From the NCBI RefSeq assembly GCF_013522825.1, contig NZ_JAAMQZ010000019.1, forward strand, positions 1 through 64,000: a stretch of 64,000 nt of DNA, given 5' to 3'. Below are positions 36,108-45,415 of this stretch, piece by piece (positions within the stretch are counted from its first letter, which is position 1; each line of letters starts with the position of its first letter). Origin of the DNA: Stutzerimonas stutzeri. Lineage in GTDB: Bacteria > Pseudomonadota > Gammaproteobacteria > Pseudomonadales > Pseudomonadaceae. The notes under the pieces are model-generated. The model saw nothing but the letters and a program-made list of their open reading frames with translations. It was not told the origin of the DNA and did no database searches. Made by a program: the position numbers and the translations under genes.

Positions 36108-38152
36108 GCCACTTTCTCCGCCAGGCCCAGGTGGCGCAGCAGCGCGTCGGTGGACGGTTCGCGGCCACGGAAATCGACGAACAGCACCATCGGCTCCTGC
36201 GAGCCGCCACGGGCCAGGATGGCCTCGCGGAAGGCGCGGCCCGTCTCGGGATTGAACACGCCTTCTTCCTCGAAGCGCGAGAAGGCATCGGACGACAGCA
36301 CTTCGGCCCATTTGTAGCTGTAGTAACCGGCCGCGTAACCGCCGGCGAAGATGTGCGCGAAGCTGTTGGGGAAGCGGTTGCTGGCCGGCGGACGCATCAC
36401 CGAAACCTCGTCGCGGACGCCTTCCAGCACCTCCAGCACGCTGCGACCATCGCCGTGGGTCGCGTGCAGTTCGAAGTCGAACAGCGAGAATTCCAACTGG
36501 CGCACCATCATCATGCCGGACTGGAAATTCTTCGCTGCCAGCATCTGGTCCAGCTTGTCCTGGGGCAGGCGTTCGCCGGTCTGGTAATGTCCGGAAATCA
36601 GCGCCAGGCCCTCCGGTTCCCAGCACCAGTTCTCCATGAACTGGCTGGGCAGCTCGACGGCATCCCAGGCCACGCCGTTGATGCCCGAGGCGCCGGCATG
36701 TTCGATCCGGGTCAGCAAGTGATGCAGGCCATGGCCGAATTCGTGGAAGAGGGTGGTGACTTCATCATGGGTCAGCAGCGCCGGGCGCTCGCCCACTGCC
36801 GGGGTGAAGTTGCAGACCAGGTTGGCCACCGGCGTCTGCAGGGTGCCCAGGCAGGTGCGGCGCTTGTCGCGCGCACCGTCCATCCAGGCGCCGCCGCGCT
36901 TGTTGGCACGGGCGTAGAGGTCGAAGAAGAAGCGGCCGACGTGCTCGCCGTTCTCGCGGATCTCGAACAGGCGCACGTCCGGGTGCCAGCTGTCGAAGTT
37001 CTCCAGCTCGTGAATCTCGATGCCGTACAGACGCTGGACGATGGCGAACAGCCCCGACAGCACCTTGTCGATGGGAAAGTATTCGCGCAGCTCTTCCTGA
37101 TTCAGACTGTAGCGCTGCTGGCGCAGCTTCTCGCCGAAGTAGCCCAGGTCCCAGCTCTGCAGGTCGGTCACGCCATGGTCGGCAGCGAAAGCGCGCAGCT
37201 CCTGCAGGTCGCGCTCGGCGAACGGCTTGCTGCGCACGGCCAGGTCACGCAAGAAGCCCAGCACCTGATCGGTGCTTTCGGCCATCTTGGTCGCCAGCGA
37301 CAGCTCGGCGTAGTCGCCGAAGCCCAGCAGCCTGGCCAGTTCCTGGCGCAGATCGAGAAGCTCTTCCATCACCGGGCCGTTGTCGAACTGGCCGGCATTC
37401 GGCCCCTGGTCCGAGGCGCGGGTGGAATAGGCGACGTAGACTTCCTCGCGCAACGCGCGGTCATCGGCGTAGGTCATCACCGCATAGTAGCTGGGGAATT
37501 CCAGGCTGATCAGCCAGCCATCGAGTTCCTTGGCCCTGGCCGCTTCGGCCATCTGCGCCCTGGCCGAATCCGGGATACCGGCCAGCAGGCTTTCGTCGGT
37601 GACGTGCCGGGTCCAGGCCTGGGTCGCATCGAGCAACTGGTTGGAGAAGGTGCTGCCCAGCTCGGCCAGCTTCATCTGGATGGCACCGAAACGCTGCTGC
37701 TCGGCGGGCGGCAGGTCGATGCCGGACAGGCGGAAGTCACGCAGGGCATGTTCGAGGATGGTCTTCTGCGCCACATCGAAACCGTCCGCCTCGGGGCTCA
37801 ACGACAGCGCCTGGTAGGCGGCGAACAGGTCGGCATTCTGACCAAGCTCCGTGGCATACGCGGACAGCTTGGGCAGGCAGGCCTCGTAGGCGGCGCGCAA
37901 TTCGGGGTTGTTGCACACCGCATTGAGGTGGCTCACCGGCCCCCAGGCACGGCTGAGGCGCTCGTTCATTTCATCCAGGCCGACCACCAGTGTCGACCAG
38001 TCGAGGCTTTCCGCCGGACGGCTGAGCAGTTCCTGCAAGGCGACGCGGTTGTCGCCGAGGATGCTGTCCACGGCCGGCTCGACGTGCTCGGGGCGGATCT
38101 CGGAATAGGGCGGCAGGTCGAAATCGCGAAGCAGCGGATTGGTGGCGGTCAC
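36104..38152 (-). CDS. prlC: Oligopeptidase A
   Basis: 682-residue zinc metallopeptidase of family M3. The active site is LFHEFGHGLHHLLTR (HEFGH, about 459-463), with the third ligand Glu about 25 residues on, in AVELPSQFMENW. It degrades short peptides, including signal-peptide fragments, in the cytoplasm. The frame is open to 38197, but the GTG at 38152 (VTATNPLLRDFDLPP) with GGG 8 nt upstream gives the family length. It is followed by the overlapping yheV. Confidence 0.95.
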   Translation of the reverse strand: MTATNPLLRDFDLPPYSEIRPEHVEPAVDSILGDNRVALQELLSRPAESLDWSTLVVGLDEMNERLSRAWGPVSHLNAVCNNPELRAAYEACLPKLSAYATELGQNADLFAAYQALSLSPEADGFDVAQKTILEHALRDFRLSGIDLPPAEQQRFGAIQMKLAELGSTFSNQLLDATQAWTRHVTDESLLAGIPDSARAQMAEAARAKELDGWLISLEFPSYYAVMTYADDRALREEVYVAYSTRASDQGPNAGQFDNGPVMEELLDLRQELARLLGFGDYAELSLATKMAESTDQVLGFLRDLAVRSKPFAERDLQELRAFAADHGVTDLQSWDLGYFGEKLRQQRYSLNQEELREYFPIDKVLSGLFAIVQRLYGIEIHELENFDSWHPDVRLFEIRENGEHVGRFFFDLYARANKRGGAWMDGARDKRRTCLGTLQTPVANLVCNFTPAVGERPALLTHDEVTTLFHEFGHGLHHLLTRIEHAGASGINGVAWDAVELPSQFMENWCWEPEGLALISGHYQTGERLPQDKLDQMLAAKNFQSGMMMVRQLEFSLFDFELHATHGDGRSVLEVLEGVRDEVSVMRPPASNRFPNSFAHIFAGGYAAGYYSYKWAEVLSSDAFSRFEEEGVFNPETGRAFREAILARGGSQEPMVLFVDFRGREPSTDALLRHLGLAEKVA

Positions 38153-38330
38153 GGCATTGGCCCTTTGTGATGAATATGCCCCGCATGTTAAAGACAAATG
38201 CCTGACCGCGCAGCTGGGGATCGGACCGATAAACGGGGGCTATGGGTTGCGCCTTTCGTAGAGCCAGCTTGCTGGCGATCGGTTTACAAGAATGGCGTTG
38301 CCAGTGAACGCTCCGGAACGTGCTCGAAAA

Positions 38331-38663
38331 CTATGCGTGCGCTTCTCTGCTGAGCAGATCGGCAACCCACTGGTTGATGCTCTTGTGCGCCAACGCAGCC
38401 TTTACAGCGACGGAGGCATGCAGTTCGGGTTCAAGTCGCAGACTCAACTTGCCGGAGTACGGCTTTTGCGGGGAGCGATCCAGCTTGGCGCATGTGGCCA
38501 GGTAATCGTCCACGGCCTCTTCGAAGGCGGCGCGCAGCTCCTGTACGGATTCCCCGTGAAAACCCACCACATCGCGAATGCCGGCGATATGCCCCACGAA
38601 CAGGCCATCTTCGTCACTGTATTCGATACGGGCGGCATAGCCCTTGTAATTCATGGCTTTCAT
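38331..38663 (-). CDS. hicB: HicB-family antitoxin
   Basis: 110 residues. The N-terminal degenerate RNase-H-like HicB domain (YAARIEYSDEDGLFVGHIAGI...GFHGESVQEL) is followed by a ribbon-helix-helix DNA-binding segment (GKLSLRLEPELHASVAVKAA...SINQWV). It would neutralise HicA and autorepress the pair. Its ATG overlaps the hicA stop (ATGA). It lies upstream of prlC on the same strand, 178 bp away. Confidence 0.9.
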   Translation of the reverse strand: MKAMNYKGYAARIEYSDEDGLFVGHIAGIRDVVGFHGESVQELRAAFEEAVDDYLATCAKLDRSPQKPYSGKLSLRLEPELHASVAVKAALAHKSINQWVADLLSREAHA

Positions 38664-38914
38664 GGCGTCACTCCTGCTTGTTCAAGGAAGGCTCGCGCAT
38701 CGCGTACCTGGTAGGGCCTGGCTTCCTTGTCAGGATGCGGTCGATGGAAGGTACCGACCACACCATTCAGCTCGAAGCGAACGCGAGAGCCGTTGCCTTC
38801 GATGGTTCTGGCACCCGCCGCCACGAACAGGGCCTCGATGCGCATCCACTCCAGCGAACTCGGCACTGGCTTGGCGAAGATGGCTTTCAGGGTGCTGAGC
38901 TGCTTGCTGTTCAT
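38660..38914 (-). CDS. hicA: HicA-family toxin (mRNA interferase)
   Basis: 84 residues with the dsRBD-like HicA fold: NSKQLSTLKAIF, GNGSRVRFELNG and FHRPHPDKEARPYQVRDARAFLEQAG. The first catalytic position, often GSHH in other HicA proteins, reads GSRV here, as in a known subgroup; His residues remain in FHRPHP. It cleaves mRNA in characterised members. The frame is open to 38935, but MNSKQLSTL at 38914 is the better start. It is translated before, and coupled to, hicB. Confidence 0.86.
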   Translation of the reverse strand: MNSKQLSTLKAIFAKPVPSSLEWMRIEALFVAAGARTIEGNGSRVRFELNGVVGTFHRPHPDKEARPYQVRDARAFLEQAGVTP

Positions 38915-38968
38915 GGTGGCAAATCTTAATACCATGACTGCGGTGATACAACCTCACCGCCAGGCGGC

Positions 38969-39976
38969 TCACGAAGAAGGGCTCCTTTGTGCATCACCTC
39001 CTTCCTCCACCAGTTCCTCTCGCTGCGCATAGCGCTGGGCAAGTACCGCGCAGACCATCAGCTGGATCTGGTGGAAGATCATCAGCGGCAGGATGATCGT
39101 GCCCACCGCGCTGGTGGCGAACAGCACCTGCGCCATGGGCACGCCGGTGGCCATGCTCTTCTTCGAGGCGGCGAAGAGGATGGTGATGCGGTCTTCCAGA
39201 TTGAACCCCAGGCGCTTGCCGAGGAAATGCGTGGCCCAGAGCACGATGGCCAGCAACAGGCAGCAGACCAGCGTCAGCGCCAGCAGTCGCGACAGCGGTA
39301 TCAGTTGCCAGAGCCCCTCGACCACCGCATCGCTGAACGCGGTGTAGACCACCAGCAGGATGGAGCCCTGGTCGACGGTTTTCAGCCAGCCCTTGTTGCG
39401 CGTCACCCAGGCGCCGATCCAGCGCCGCGCGAACTGCCCGGCGACGAAGGGCACCAGCAGCTGCAGCACGATCTTGCCGATGGAGTCGAGCGTCGACCCG
39501 GCTTCGCCTTCAACGCCCAGCAACAGCATCACCAGGATCGGCGTGAGGAAGATGCCGAGCAGGCTGGAAGCCGCCGCGCTGCAGATCGCCGCCGGGATGT
39601 TGCCGCGCGCCAGCGAGGTGAAAGCGATCGCCGACTGCACGGTGGCGGGCAGGGCGCAGAGGTAGAGGATGCCCAGGTACAGCTCGGTGCCCACCAGCGG
39701 CGTCAGCAGCGGCTTGAGCGCCAGGCCCAGCAGCGGAAACATCACGAAGGTGCAGGCGAAGACCAGCAGGTGCAGGCGCCAGTGACCGGCACCGGCGAGA
39801 ATCGCTTCGCGCGACAGCTTGGCGCCGTGCATGAAGAACAGCAGGGCGATGGCCAGGGTCGTGGCCCAGCCGAAGATCACCGCGCCCTGGCCTTCGCAGG
39901 GCAGGAAGGTGGCGATGGCGATGACCGCCAGCAGGGCGAGGGTGAAGTTATCAAACAGCAGGCGCAGATGGGCCAT
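38969..39976 (-). CDS. Bile acid:sodium symporter-like membrane protein (SBF-like, YfeH family)
   Basis: 335 residues with about nine or ten helices, of the SBF-like group (PF13593). Signature stretches are FFMHGAKLSREAIL, CALPATVQSAIAFTSLARGN (crossover region), FVAGQFARRW and FAASKKSMATGVPMAQVLF. Members transport organic anions or relate to arsenite/bile-acid carriers; the substrate is unknown. It has its own promoter region, opposite the AraC gene, with an 85-bp divergent gap. Confidence 0.88.
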   Translation of the reverse strand: MAHLRLLFDNFTLALLAVIAIATFLPCEGQGAVIFGWATTLAIALLFFMHGAKLSREAILAGAGHWRLHLLVFACTFVMFPLLGLALKPLLTPLVGTELYLGILYLCALPATVQSAIAFTSLARGNIPAAICSAAASSLLGIFLTPILVMLLLGVEGEAGSTLDSIGKIVLQLLVPFVAGQFARRWIGAWVTRNKGWLKTVDQGSILLVVYTAFSDAVVEGLWQLIPLSRLLALTLVCCLLLAIVLWATHFLGKRLGFNLEDRITILFAASKKSMATGVPMAQVLFATSAVGTIILPLMIFHQIQLMVCAVLAQRYAQREELVEEGGDAQRSPSS

Positions 39977-40061
39977 GGCGAAAAATCCTTGTAGCTTGCA
40001 GACAACAGGCCGCGACCTTATCGTGACCGGAATTTTCCGACTAACGCCAGGCAGGCACTAA

Positions 40062-40874
40062 ATGTCGCCAATCGGACAAGAGGCTGCGCTGATCGCCCGC
40101 CTCGGTGAGCTCCGGCAATTGCCACGGCCGGTCTATGGCCAGCTCGATTCACCGCCCAACCTCAAGCTCGGCTATCGCCACAGCCATCCCTGGGTGCAGC
40201 TGTCCCATGCGGTGGAAGGGGTGCTCGAGGTGCGTACCGACCGTGGCCGCTTCATCGCGCCGCCGCTGCGCGCGGTATGGGTGCCCGCCGGCATCACTCA
40301 TCAGGTGTTCTGCGCGGCGGATACCTGCATCCGCAGCCTGTACATCGACCGCAGCGTGGTCAGCGACGCCCCCGAGCGCTGCCGCGTGTTGCAGATCAGC
40401 CCGCTGTTGCGTGAGCTGATCCAGCACTTCAGCACGCTGCCCGAAGCCTATGCCGAGGATGGCCCGGAAGGCCGTCTGGTGCAGGTGTTGCTGGATCAGC
40501 TGGGTTGCGCGCCGGAGATCGAACTGGTGCTGCCGCTGCCAGCCGAACCGCGCCTGCGCCAGCTGTGCAAACGCCTGCAGAACCACCCCGACTCCCGCGA
40601 GAGCCTGGCCGACTGGAGCCAGGCGCTAAACGTTTCGGAACGCACCCTGAGCCGGCTGTTCCTGCGCGAAACCGGCCTGACCTTCCGCGCCTGGCGGCAA
40701 CGCCTGCGGCTGCTCAGCGCGCTGCCGGCGCTGGAGCGTGGCGAGCGGGTCACCGATGTGGCGCTGGGCTGCGGCTACGAATCGCTGTCGGCCTTCATCG
40801 CTGCGTTTCGCGAGCAGTTCGGCGCCACGCCCGGCGAGTTCTTTCGCGATGCCCGGCGAGAGAATCAGCCATAA
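40062..40874 (+). CDS. AraC-family transcriptional regulator
   Basis: 270 residues. An N-terminal cupin-like sensor domain (HSHPWVQLSHAVEGVLEVRTDRG and PPLRAVWVPAGITHQV) precedes a C-terminal double helix-turn-helix (SLADWSQALNVSERTLSRLF and RVTDVALGCGYESLSAFIAAF). It is divergent from the SBF-like transporter by 85 bp, so it may control that gene. The inducer is unknown. Confidence 0.88.
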   Translation: MSPIGQEAALIARLGELRQLPRPVYGQLDSPPNLKLGYRHSHPWVQLSHAVEGVLEVRTDRGRFIAPPLRAVWVPAGITHQVFCAADTCIRSLYIDRSVVSDAPERCRVLQISPLLRELIQHFSTLPEAYAEDGPEGRLVQVLLDQLGCAPEIELVLPLPAEPRLRQLCKRLQNHPDSRESLADWSQALNVSERTLSRLFLRETGLTFRAWRQRLRLLSALPALERGERVTDVALGCGYESLSAFIAAFREQFGATPGEFFRDARRENQP

Positions 40875-40931
40875 GCTTCACGCCAAGGAGGTTCTGCTCT
40901 GCTTGGCGTTCATTCATCACTGGAGTCAACC

Positions 40932-41471
40932 ATGTCCATCCGCACCTACCAGAATCACACGCCGAAGCTCGGCGAGCGCGTATTCGTCGACCCCAGCGCC
41001 GTGCTGATCGGCGACATCGAGATCGGCGAAGACAGCTCGGTCTGGCCGCTGACGGTGATCCGCGGCGACATGCACCGCATCCGCATCGGCGCGCGCAGCA
41101 GCATCCAGGACGGCAGCGTGCTGCACATCACCCACGCCGGCCCGTTCAACCCGGACGGCTTCCCGCTGACCATCGGCGACGAAGTCACCGTCGGCCACAA
41201 GGTCACCCTGCATGGCTGCACCCTGGGCAACCGCATCCTGGTGGGCATGGGCTCGATCGTCATGGACGGCGTGGTGGTCGAGGACGACGTCATCATCGGC
41301 GCCGGCAGCCTGGTACCGCCGGGCAAGACGCTGGAAAGCGGCTTCCTCTACGTCGGCAGCCCGGTGAAACAGGTCCGCCCGCTGACCGAGAAGGAGCGCA
41401 GCTTCTTCAGCTATACCGCCGGGAATTACGTGAAGTTGAAAAATCTGCATATGGCGGAAGGTACGTCGTAG
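40932..41471 (+). CDS. Gamma-class carbonic anhydrase-like protein
   Basis: 179 residues folding as a left-handed beta-helix of hexapeptide repeats (VLIGDIEIGEDSSVWPLTVI...). Metal-binding histidines appear in VLHITHAGP and VGHKVTLHG. This matches the YrdA/CaiE-like gamma-carbonic anhydrase family; catalytic activity varies among members. A likely TRAP-independent housekeeping protein, alone between a regulator and a HAD phosphatase. Confidence 0.9.
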   Translation: MSIRTYQNHTPKLGERVFVDPSAVLIGDIEIGEDSSVWPLTVIRGDMHRIRIGARSSIQDGSVLHITHAGPFNPDGFPLTIGDEVTVGHKVTLHGCTLGNRILVGMGSIVMDGVVVEDDVIIGAGSLVPPGKTLESGFLYVGSPVKQVRPLTEKERSFFSYTAGNYVKLKNLHMAEGTS

Positions 41472-41527
41472 GGCCGAACTTGTTCGGCCACCACCGCTCC
41501 CCCTTGGCCGAACAAGTTCGGCCCTAC
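41468..41527. repeat. REP-like palindrome, GTAGGGCCGAA family
   Basis: GTAGGGCCGAACTTGTTCGGCC, a 16-bp spacer, then GGCCGAACAAGTTCGGCCCTAC: nearly perfect inverted repeats over 60 bp. The first bases overlap the end of the carbonic anhydrase gene. Confidence 0.85.
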
Positions 41528-41575
41528 GCTGCGCCCTATATAATTCCACCCATCGAAACGCAACGACGAGCACTC

Positions 41576-42220
41576 ATGCACCACTCCACCCTCCTCTTCG
41601 ATCTCGACGGCACCCTGACCGATCCGCGCGAAGGCATCACCCGGTCGATTCAGCATGCGCTGGCCAGGCTCGGCATCGACGAGCCGGACCTCGCCAAGCT
41701 GGAGCCTTTCATCGGCCCGCCGCTGTTGCAGGCATTCATGCAGTTCTATGGCTTCGACGAGGCGCGCGCGTGGGAGGCGGTGGGGCATTACCGTGAGCGT
41801 TTCAAGGTCACCGGTCTCTACGAGAACCTCCTGTTCGACGGCGTGCTGGAGATGCTCGAACACCTGCGTGGCCAGGGCCGCACACTCTACGTCGCCACTT
41901 CCAAACCCTCGGTGTTCGCCCGCGAGATCGCCCGGCATTTCGCCTTCGATCATCACTTCAAGGTGATCTACGGCAGCGAGCTGGATGGCACCCGCACCAA
42001 CAAGGTCGAATTGATCGCCCACCTGCTCGCCGAGGAAAAGCTGGAAGCCGCGCAGACGCTGATGATCGGCGACCGCAAGCACGACCTGATCGGCGCCCGC
42101 GAAAACGGCCTGCAGGCCGCCGCCGTCGGTTACGGCTTCGGTAGCCATGCCGAACTGATGGCCGAATCGCCCGCTTACTACTACGCCACGCTCGAAGAGC
42201 TGCGCAACGCCTTCGCCTGA
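41576..42220 (+). CDS. HAD-family hydrolase (phosphoglycolate phosphatase-like)
   Basis: 214-residue haloacid-dehalogenase-superfamily phosphatase. Motif I is FDLDGTLTDPREG (nucleophile Asp), motif II ATSKPSVFA, motif III Lys in TNKVELI, and motif IV MIGDRKHDLIGARENG. A helical cap (about 15-80) is of the PGP/Gph type. The physiological substrate is uncertain. The preceding frame is open upstream but belongs to other genes; the ATG at 41576 is the first sensible start. Confidence 0.88.
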   Translation: MHHSTLLFDLDGTLTDPREGITRSIQHALARLGIDEPDLAKLEPFIGPPLLQAFMQFYGFDEARAWEAVGHYRERFKVTGLYENLLFDGVLEMLEHLRGQGRTLYVATSKPSVFAREIARHFAFDHHFKVIYGSELDGTRTNKVELIAHLLAEEKLEAAQTLMIGDRKHDLIGARENGLQAAAVGYGFGSHAELMAESPAYYYATLEELRNAFA

Positions 42221-42236
42221 ACCACGACGAGGCCCA

Positions 42237-43307
42237 TCAAGGCCGTTTCGCCTGCGCTTCGGACAATCGCGCTTGCCGCTCATCGGACGAAAGCCGGGCC
42301 AGTTCGGCGACGCGCCGGTGGAAGCGTGGCCAATCGCCTGCGCACTGTTCGAAGATCGCCGAAAATGCTGGCACCCAGCGGTCATACAGGCCGAACGGCA
42401 GCAAGGTGGCGTTGTTCAGCGGCTGTGTGAACCAGCGCTCGAAGCGCCGGTCGCCTTCCCAGGCGCCGTCACGCAGGGCTCGGTAGTCCTGCCGCAGGCG
42501 CGTGAATTCGGCCTGCTTGAGCCGGCGCAGCTCCGCTGGCGGCAACCCGGTCGCATACAGCGTGGCCAGGCGCTCCCGTGCCTGCAGCAATAGTGCCACC
42601 AGTTGCCGGTAACGAACCCTTCCTTGTTGATCCTGCTCGACCAGACCCCGGCTGGCCCGCCACTGGCGCAACCCCTCGCGCTCGATGAAGCTGGCATAGG
42701 ACTCGTTGAACGCCGTGTCGCCGGGCAGGTACAGCTGCTGGTGCGCCAGCTCGTGAAAGATCAGCGCGGCCAGTTGCTCGTCGTTGCGGCGCAGCATGGT
42801 GTTGAGCAGCGGGTCGTCGAACCAGCCCAGCGTCGAATAGGCTTCCACCCCGGCGACATGGGTATCCAGGCCTTGCAAGCGCAGCCGCGCAGCCGCGCCA
42901 CGTGCGGCGCCCTGGCGGTAATAGCCGCGATAGGCCACGCAGCCGGCGATGGGAAAACAATGCTGCAGCGGTTCGACGGAGAATTCCTCGGTGGCGAACA
43001 GGTTCCACACCACATAGGGCCGCTGCAGATCGGCGTAGAGCCGGTAGCTGTCGTTGTCCGGCAGGCCCAGCGCCTGGCTGGCGAATTCACGTGCCTGCAG
43101 CGCCTGGGCAAGCCGCTGGCGCAGGGCGGCGTCCTGCGACGAGTCGGCGATAAGCGCTTCGACCGGCTGGCGCTGGCGCAGCAGTTCCAGCTGCCCCAGC
43201 GCCAGCTGGCCGTAGTAGGTGCTGCAGCCATTCAGACCGACGGCAAGCAGCAGGGGAACCCAGCGCAGGCGCAGGCGGTCGATCAAGGCGGCGTTGAGCT
43301 TCGGCAT
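42237..43307 (-). CDS. Putative aminopeptidase lipoprotein (PF10023 type)
   Basis: 356 residues. The N-terminus ends in a lipobox, VGLNGC (Cys about 28), so the protein should be a lipoprotein. The zinc-peptidase signature IFHELAHQQLYLPGD is followed by TAFNESYASFIEREGL, where the Glu would be the third ligand, and GWFDDPLLNTML. The set matches the putative aminopeptidase family PF10023. The substrate is unknown. It converges with the HAD gene (16 bp apart). Confidence 0.85.
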   Translation of the reverse strand: MPKLNAALIDRLRLRWVPLLLAVGLNGCSTYYGQLALGQLELLRQRQPVEALIADSSQDAALRQRLAQALQAREFASQALGLPDNDSYRLYADLQRPYVVWNLFATEEFSVEPLQHCFPIAGCVAYRGYYRQGAARGAAARLRLQGLDTHVAGVEAYSTLGWFDDPLLNTMLRRNDEQLAALIFHELAHQQLYLPGDTAFNESYASFIEREGLRQWRASRGLVEQDQQGRVRYRQLVALLLQARERLATLYATGLPPAELRRLKQAEFTRLRQDYRALRDGAWEGDRRFERWFTQPLNNATLLPFGLYDRWVPAFSAIFEQCAGDWPRFHRRVAELARLSSDERQARLSEAQAKRP

Positions 43308-43402
43308 CGGGGAACCGTATCGGGAGTGGGCGCAAACACCCTACAAAGCGGTGCGGCGGGCGGCAATCCCGGCGTGTCGATTCCTCCAGCCGGAGCTCTT
43401 TC

Positions 43403-43828
43403 ATGCGTCGTTTCGCCCTCATCCTGTTCGTTTCGACTCTCGCCGGCTGTTCGCTGTGGATGCCCAAACCCGACCCGGCGCAGGCCTGGATCGAACTCGC
43501 CCCGCATCAGAAGACGGACCTGCAGGCGCTGGCGGTGGACGGTCGCCACCTGGATGACGACCGCTATTTCCAGGTCCAGCCCGGCAGCCGCACGCTGGAG
43601 ATGCGCTACCGCTTCCAGGTCGAGGGCGCCGATATCGGCCCGAACAGCGAGCCACTGCCGCGCGACTGCAAGCTGAGCCTGGAATACGACCGCTTCACCG
43701 CCGGTGCGCGCTATCGCCTGGTTGCGGGTGGCTATGGCTTCCGTCCCTGGGCCAAGCTCTACGACCAGCATCAGTCGCTGCTGGCGCGGGCCTCGGAACA
43801 GGGTTGCGGCAATCTTGCGGAGCGATGA
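43403..43828 (+). CDS. Small lipoprotein (paralogue A), hypothetical
   Basis: 141 residues with a lipobox STLAGC (Cys about 16). The mature domain includes WIELAPHQKTDLQALAVDG, YFQVQPGSRTLEMRYRFQV and FTAGARYRLVAGGYGFRPWAKLYD. The same architecture is seen in the next gene (43961-44371), so these are tandem paralogues. Function unknown; the beta-rich mature domain resembles PA0061/PA0062-type lipoproteins. Confidence 0.82.
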   Translation: MRRFALILFVSTLAGCSLWMPKPDPAQAWIELAPHQKTDLQALAVDGRHLDDDRYFQVQPGSRTLEMRYRFQVEGADIGPNSEPLPRDCKLSLEYDRFTAGARYRLVAGGYGFRPWAKLYDQHQSLLARASEQGCGNLAER

Positions 43829-43844
43829 AGCCTGCGGGCAGCGT

Positions 43845-43881
43845 GATCGCGAGCAAGCTCGCTCCTATAGGTTTGATCGCG
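43845..43881. repeat. REP-like element (GATCGCGAGCAAGCTCGCTCCTA type)
   Basis: GATCGCGAGCAAGCTCGCTCCTATAG is a palindromic sequence common in Pseudomonas intergenic regions, followed by a second GATCGCG. It lies between the two paralogous lipoprotein genes. Confidence 0.6.
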
Positions 43882-43960
43882 TCCGGGCCGGCGGCGTTGA
43901 AAACGAGTGGTAGTTGGCGCAGGCTCGGGCAACGATTCCATGAACTTCGGAGCCATCGCC

Positions 43961-44371
43961 ATGCGCCTGCCGCTCGCCTTCCTGCTCGCCCTTGCCCTTG
44001 GCGGTTGCGCCAGCCCGCTGCCGCCGCATGATCCGGGCATGGCCTGGGTGGACATGGCCGCCCAGACCACCGATATCTTCATGTCCGACCGCCTGGATGG
44101 CAAACGCACCTATGATGGTCGCTACTTCCTGGTGCCGCCGGGCGCGCATGAACTCGAAGCGCGCTACGAATTCGAAGTCAGCAGCGGCGGTTTCGGCCTG
44201 TTCGGCGACACCCAGACCATGCGCTGTACCCTGGTGGTGCAGTACGACAACTTCGAGGCCGGCAAGCGTTACCTGTTCCAGGCCCGTTCGCTGGGCTTCA
44301 CCCCGCAGGGCTGGTTGCGCGACGAGCGGCGCAACGTGCTTGTCGAGGCCGAAGCCGAGCACTGTTACTGA
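43961..44371 (+). CDS. Small lipoprotein (paralogue B), hypothetical
   Basis: 136 residues with a lipobox LALGGC (Cys about 16). The mature part (WVDMAAQTTDIFMSDRLDGK, YFLVPPGAHELEARYEFEV, FEAGKRYLFQARSLGFTPQGWL) aligns with the preceding gene's product over its length, including the closing Cys. The ATG at 43961 has GGAG 8 nt upstream and is preferred to those at 43907 and 43940. Function unknown. Confidence 0.82.
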   Translation: MRLPLAFLLALALGGCASPLPPHDPGMAWVDMAAQTTDIFMSDRLDGKRTYDGRYFLVPPGAHELEARYEFEVSSGGFGLFGDTQTMRCTLVVQYDNFEAGKRYLFQARSLGFTPQGWLRDERRNVLVEAEAEHCY

Positions 44372-44386
44372 CTTTCGAGGTAGACG

Positions 44387-45382
44387 ATGTCCCGCATTTC
44401 CAAGGTCCGCTTTTCCGCCCTCGACCTGGCGCCCATTCGCGACGACGGCACGCCGGCCCAGGCGCTGCACAACGCCCTGGCACTGGTCCGGCACGTGGAA
44501 GAGCTCGGCTTCGAGCGTTTCTGGGTCGCCGAGCACCACAACATGGACGGCATCGCCAGCGCGGCGACCTCGGTGCTGATCGGCTACCTGGCCGCCAACA
44601 CGGAGCGCATCCGCCTGGGCGCCGGCGGGGTGATGCTGCCCAACCATGCGCCGCTGGTGATCGCCGAGCAGTTCGGCACCCTGGAGGCGCTCTACCCCGG
44701 TCGGATAGACCTGGGCCTGGGCCGTGCGCCCGGTGCCGACCAGTTCACCGCCCACGCCTTGCGCCGCGACCGCATGGGCAGCGCCGACGACTTTCCCGCC
44801 GATGTCGAGGAGCTGGAAACGCTGCTCGGCCCACGCCAGCGCAACCAGCGGGTGATCGCCATGCCCGGCGTGAACAGCAATGTGCCGATCTGGCTGCTGG
44901 GCTCCAGCCTGTTCAGCGCGCAATTGGCGGCGGCCAAGGGTCTGCCCTATGCCTTCGCCTCGCATTTCGCGCCGCGTTTCATGCACCAGGCGATCAAGCT
45001 CTACCGTGAGAACTTCCAACCCTCGGCGGTGCTCGACAAACCCTACGTGATGCTCGGCGTGCCGCTGATCGCCGCCGACAGCGACGAACAGGCCGAGTAT
45101 CTGGCCACCAGCGTCTATCAGCGTATTCTTTCGCTGATCCGTGGCCAGAGCCTGGTGCTGCGCCCGCCGGTGCAGAGCATGCGGGGGCTGTGGCTGCCGC
45201 ACGAGCAGCAGGCGGTGGGCGACTTCCTCGGGTTGGCGTTGATCGGCGGACCGGAGAAGGTTCGTGCGCGGCTGGAAGTGTTGCTGGAGCAGACCGAGGC
45301 CGACGAGCTGATCTTCACCTGTGACCTCTACGAAACCGCCGACCGCCACCGTGCCTTCGAGATTCTGGCCGGGTTGAGGTAA
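44387..45382 (+). CDS. LLM-class flavin-dependent oxidoreductase (luciferase-like)
   Basis: 331 residues of the bacterial luciferase-like TIM-barrel family, MsnO8/YhbW-like subgroup. Typical segments are [20 protein letters not shown] (about 45-64), [26 protein letters not shown] and [15 protein letters not shown]. It uses FMNH2/F420-type reduced flavin with an unknown substrate. It follows the lipoprotein gene by 15 bp on the same strand. Confidence 0.9.
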   Translation: MSRISKVRFSALDLAPIRDDGTPAQALHNALALVRHVEELGFERFWVAEHHNMDGIASAATSVLIGYLAANTERIRLGAGGVMLPNHAPLVIAEQFGTLEALYPGRIDLGLGRAPGADQFTAHALRRDRMGSADDFPADVEELETLLGPRQRNQRVIAMPGVNSNVPIWLLGSSLFSAQLAAAKGLPYAFASHFAPRFMHQAIKLYRENFQPSAVLDKPYVMLGVPLIAADSDEQAEYLATSVYQRILSLIRGQSLVLRPPVQSMRGLWLPHEQQAVGDFLGLALIGGPEKVRARLEVLLEQTEADELIFTCDLYETADRHRAFEILAGLR

Positions 45383-45415
45383 ACGCTCGCCCTGGTGCGC
45401 GCTGGCGGGCCTGTT

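Noticed and set aside
36131..38170. Open frame of 679 codons on the plus strand
   Set aside because: Antisense shadow of prlC.
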